Assembly: GCA_012511005.1 (NCBI GenBank)
Contig: JAAZGX010000023.1
Location: 1-16,224, forward strand
From: Clostridiales bacterium
GTDB lineage: Bacteria; Bacillota; Clostridia; Oscillospirales; Acutalibacteraceae
Direction of reading: 5' to 3'
DNA length: 16,224 bases
Positions 16,101-16,224 of this stretch are shown one piece after another; within the stretch, counting starts at the first letter, position 1; each line of letters opens with the position of its first letter. The position numbers and the translations under genes were made by a program. Below the pieces are notes generated by a model. The model saw only the letters and a program-made list of their open reading frames with translations, was not told where the DNA came from and ran no database searches.

Positions 16101-16154
16101 AAACAGTAAAAGTATTGCTAAAACACCACTTAGACTCTTCTTATAAGATGACAT
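13119..16154 (-). CDS. Secreted, membrane-anchored BspA/TpLRR-type leucine-rich-repeat protein
   Basis: This is a large predicted surface protein of 1011 residues; its specific ligand or role is not known. It opens with a signal peptide: KK at 5-6, a hydrophobic stretch about 8-29, and a likely cleavage after AFA (residue 30). A cap segment (about 36-73) follows, with FTYRTIKNNSAIEITGYKG. Then come about 32 repeats of roughly 23 residues with the pattern IGxxAFxxCxSLxxIxLPxxLxx, as in the Treponema pallidum-type LRR_5 family. A single transmembrane helix (about 961-982, STLLIIIVLLAAIGVAGVLV) is followed by RKK and a cytoplasmic Ala/Glu/Lys-rich tail, so the repeats face outside. No LPXTG, dockerin or enzyme domain was seen. 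ATG 16154 is chosen because AAGGGA lies 9 bp before it; an upstream TTG at 16172 overlaps that site. Homologues are often linked to adhesion or host/polymer contact, but that is inference here. Confidence 0.9.
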   Translation of the reverse strand: MSSYKKSLSGVLAILLLFTITVASPLIAFASGESAEFTYRTIKNNSAIEITGYKGNEKTVSIPRAIGNIDVVSIGDGAFEGKTSIETVNFTNNIITIGKGAFKGCTSLTTLKKMTEVAVMGESAFENCTSLKEFAFPLNLTEVANRVLYGCTSLSSIEVHRNVEKIGREPFDKTKWYDDQADGVLMAGKIAFSYKGDITDIEIPIDIEKVESYAFLGCKTLKSVKLSNDVEDIGFYAFQNCTSLESITFGDSSALIYAGAFMGCTSLKEANCGDTMALIGYQAFSGCTSLEVFTAGEVLTEIDDYAFYGTKIKTLDLGKNVSKIGTYAFFNCKSLESFTVDEHNKDYKAIDGVLFSKNEKRLVSFPAAKKGTYEIPKKVETIADSAFRDALITGVTFAADSNAKTLGANAFVNSSIESVVLPDKLTTISNSAFKNCKALKSITFPESLTTIASYAFYGDTGLTEIIVPNKVTDINTYAFANCSNLSKVSLGDSVIRVRSYAFLDCKALSNVKFGSSIESISDYAFNNCDKLTKIDLPASLDDISAKAFDGCLALSSVTVANGGKYFADGKALYREEPVNTLVFFADKSETAYTVKKDTVAIKDNAFLGCTKLSSIYVSDSVTEIGENALTDTAWYKAKSGDIYLGRVIYKANKNASSIKVNAGTTAIADGAFKDAEVKSVDLPASLRNIGKEAFANTRISELVIPSGVTVIGNKCFMNANLLTKITLPASLKELGKGAFYGCSALLSAALPANLVSVEADTFYGCVSLSKVSLGTRIESIGAYAFSGCGAITEFAIPKSLKTIGQYAFVGCSSLEKFTCDKANETFTEFDGVLFLKEAEENSFKTLVQYPTGKKNAYLLPKMVETIGARAFYDCDGLTQISFNDGLKTIEDEAFFDCDLITEIVLPESVRKIKSLAFASCNELRSFTVNSNLTAYERNAFDGCWYTDYNSVKIVLDEKSISTLLIIIVLLAAIGVAGVLVYRKKIRESDAAAKAALAARNAEAEAEDKSEK
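13320..15935 (-). repeat. Array of about 32 TpLRR (LRR_5) repeats, about 69 bp each
   Basis: Hand parsing of the protein gives about 32 units, most 22-23 residues long, aligned on the AF..C..L core. GCTSL or close variants recur with the Cys at a fixed position, probably forming a ladder inside the solenoid. Five units are longer: two WY-type units (near residues 176 and 634) and three DGVLF or DGKALY-type units (near residues 350, 565 and 830). At the DNA level the units are diverged, with no long identical copies seen by eye. The unit count is approximate. Confidence 0.85.
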
Positions 16155-16162
16155 ATAAACGC

Positions 16163-16168
16163 TTCCCT
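16163..16168 (-). promoter_or_regulatory. Ribosome binding site deciding the start of the repeat-protein gene
   Basis: On the minus strand GAAGGGAAG precedes ATG 16154 with about 9 bp between its core and the start. The in-frame TTG at 16172 sits at the edge of this site and would only add six residues (MKGSVY in front of MSSYKK), pushing charge and length onto an otherwise normal signal peptide. Confidence 0.7.
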
Positions 16169-16189
16169 TCAAAATATAAAATCAACAAT

Positions 16190-16211
16190 ATACTGATATT
16201 CTGTACAGTAT
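16190..16211. promoter_or_regulatory. Inverted repeat upstream of the repeat-protein gene, possible operator
   Basis: ATACTG (16190-16195) and CAGTAT (16206-16211) form a perfect 6-bp inverted repeat with a 10-bp spacer, 36 bp upstream of the ATG. The spacing would fit a dimeric regulator, but so short a repeat in AT-rich DNA can arise by chance. A TATATT on the minus strand (16192-16187) could be a -10 element, but no good -35 is seen at the right distance. Confidence 0.25.
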
Positions 16212-16224
16212 TACTGACTTTACA

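Noticed and set aside
16155..16172. TTG start for the LRR protein
   Set aside because: It overlaps the AAGGGA ribosome site; the ATG at 16154 gives a normal signal peptide.

Overview
The window looks like chromosomal DNA from an anaerobic Clostridia-type Firmicute, probably an Oscillospiraceae/Ruminococcaceae-like gut or sediment bacterium. The reasons are moderately AT-rich DNA, strong AGGAG-type ribosome binding sites, a clostridial-style purine operon with a single-chain PurL, a PurF carrying the four [4Fe-4S]-ligand cysteines, a formate-tetrahydrofolate ligase, and a very long BspA/TpLRR-type surface protein. This assignment is inference from gene content; no rRNA gene or other taxonomic marker is present.

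Bases 1-12223 (+ strand) hold a compact de novo purine operon read in one direction: purC (5' end cut by the window), purF, purM, purN, a PurO-like IMP cyclohydrolase, a stand-alone AICAR transformylase, purD, a fused PurL/PurQ-type FGAM synthase, and fhs. Junctions are 1-17 bp overlaps or gaps under 20 bp. Together they cover every step from PRPP to IMP except carboxylation of AIR (PurE/PurK) and PurB, which must lie elsewhere; purE is expected just upstream of the window. Fhs makes the 10-formyl-tetrahydrofolate used by PurN and AICAR transformylase, so the one-carbon supply is encoded with its consumers. The most notable feature is that the usual bifunctional PurH is replaced by two separate genes, and the cyclohydrolase belongs to the family first known as archaeal PurO.

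Bases 12224-12282 are a convergent intergenic region with one strong hairpin that can serve both the purine operon and nadE. On the minus strand follow nadE (ammonia-dependent NAD synthetase, 12283-13017), a 101 bp gap with a second hairpin, and a 1011-residue secreted, membrane-anchored leucine-rich-repeat protein (13119-16154). The last 70 bp hold the upstream region of that gene, with a 6-bp inverted repeat but no convincing promoter.

No tRNA, rRNA, CRISPR array, insertion sequence, integrase or phage gene was seen. Apart from the split PurH and the large repeat protein, this is ordinary housekeeping sequence, and I found no evidence of a wholly new system.
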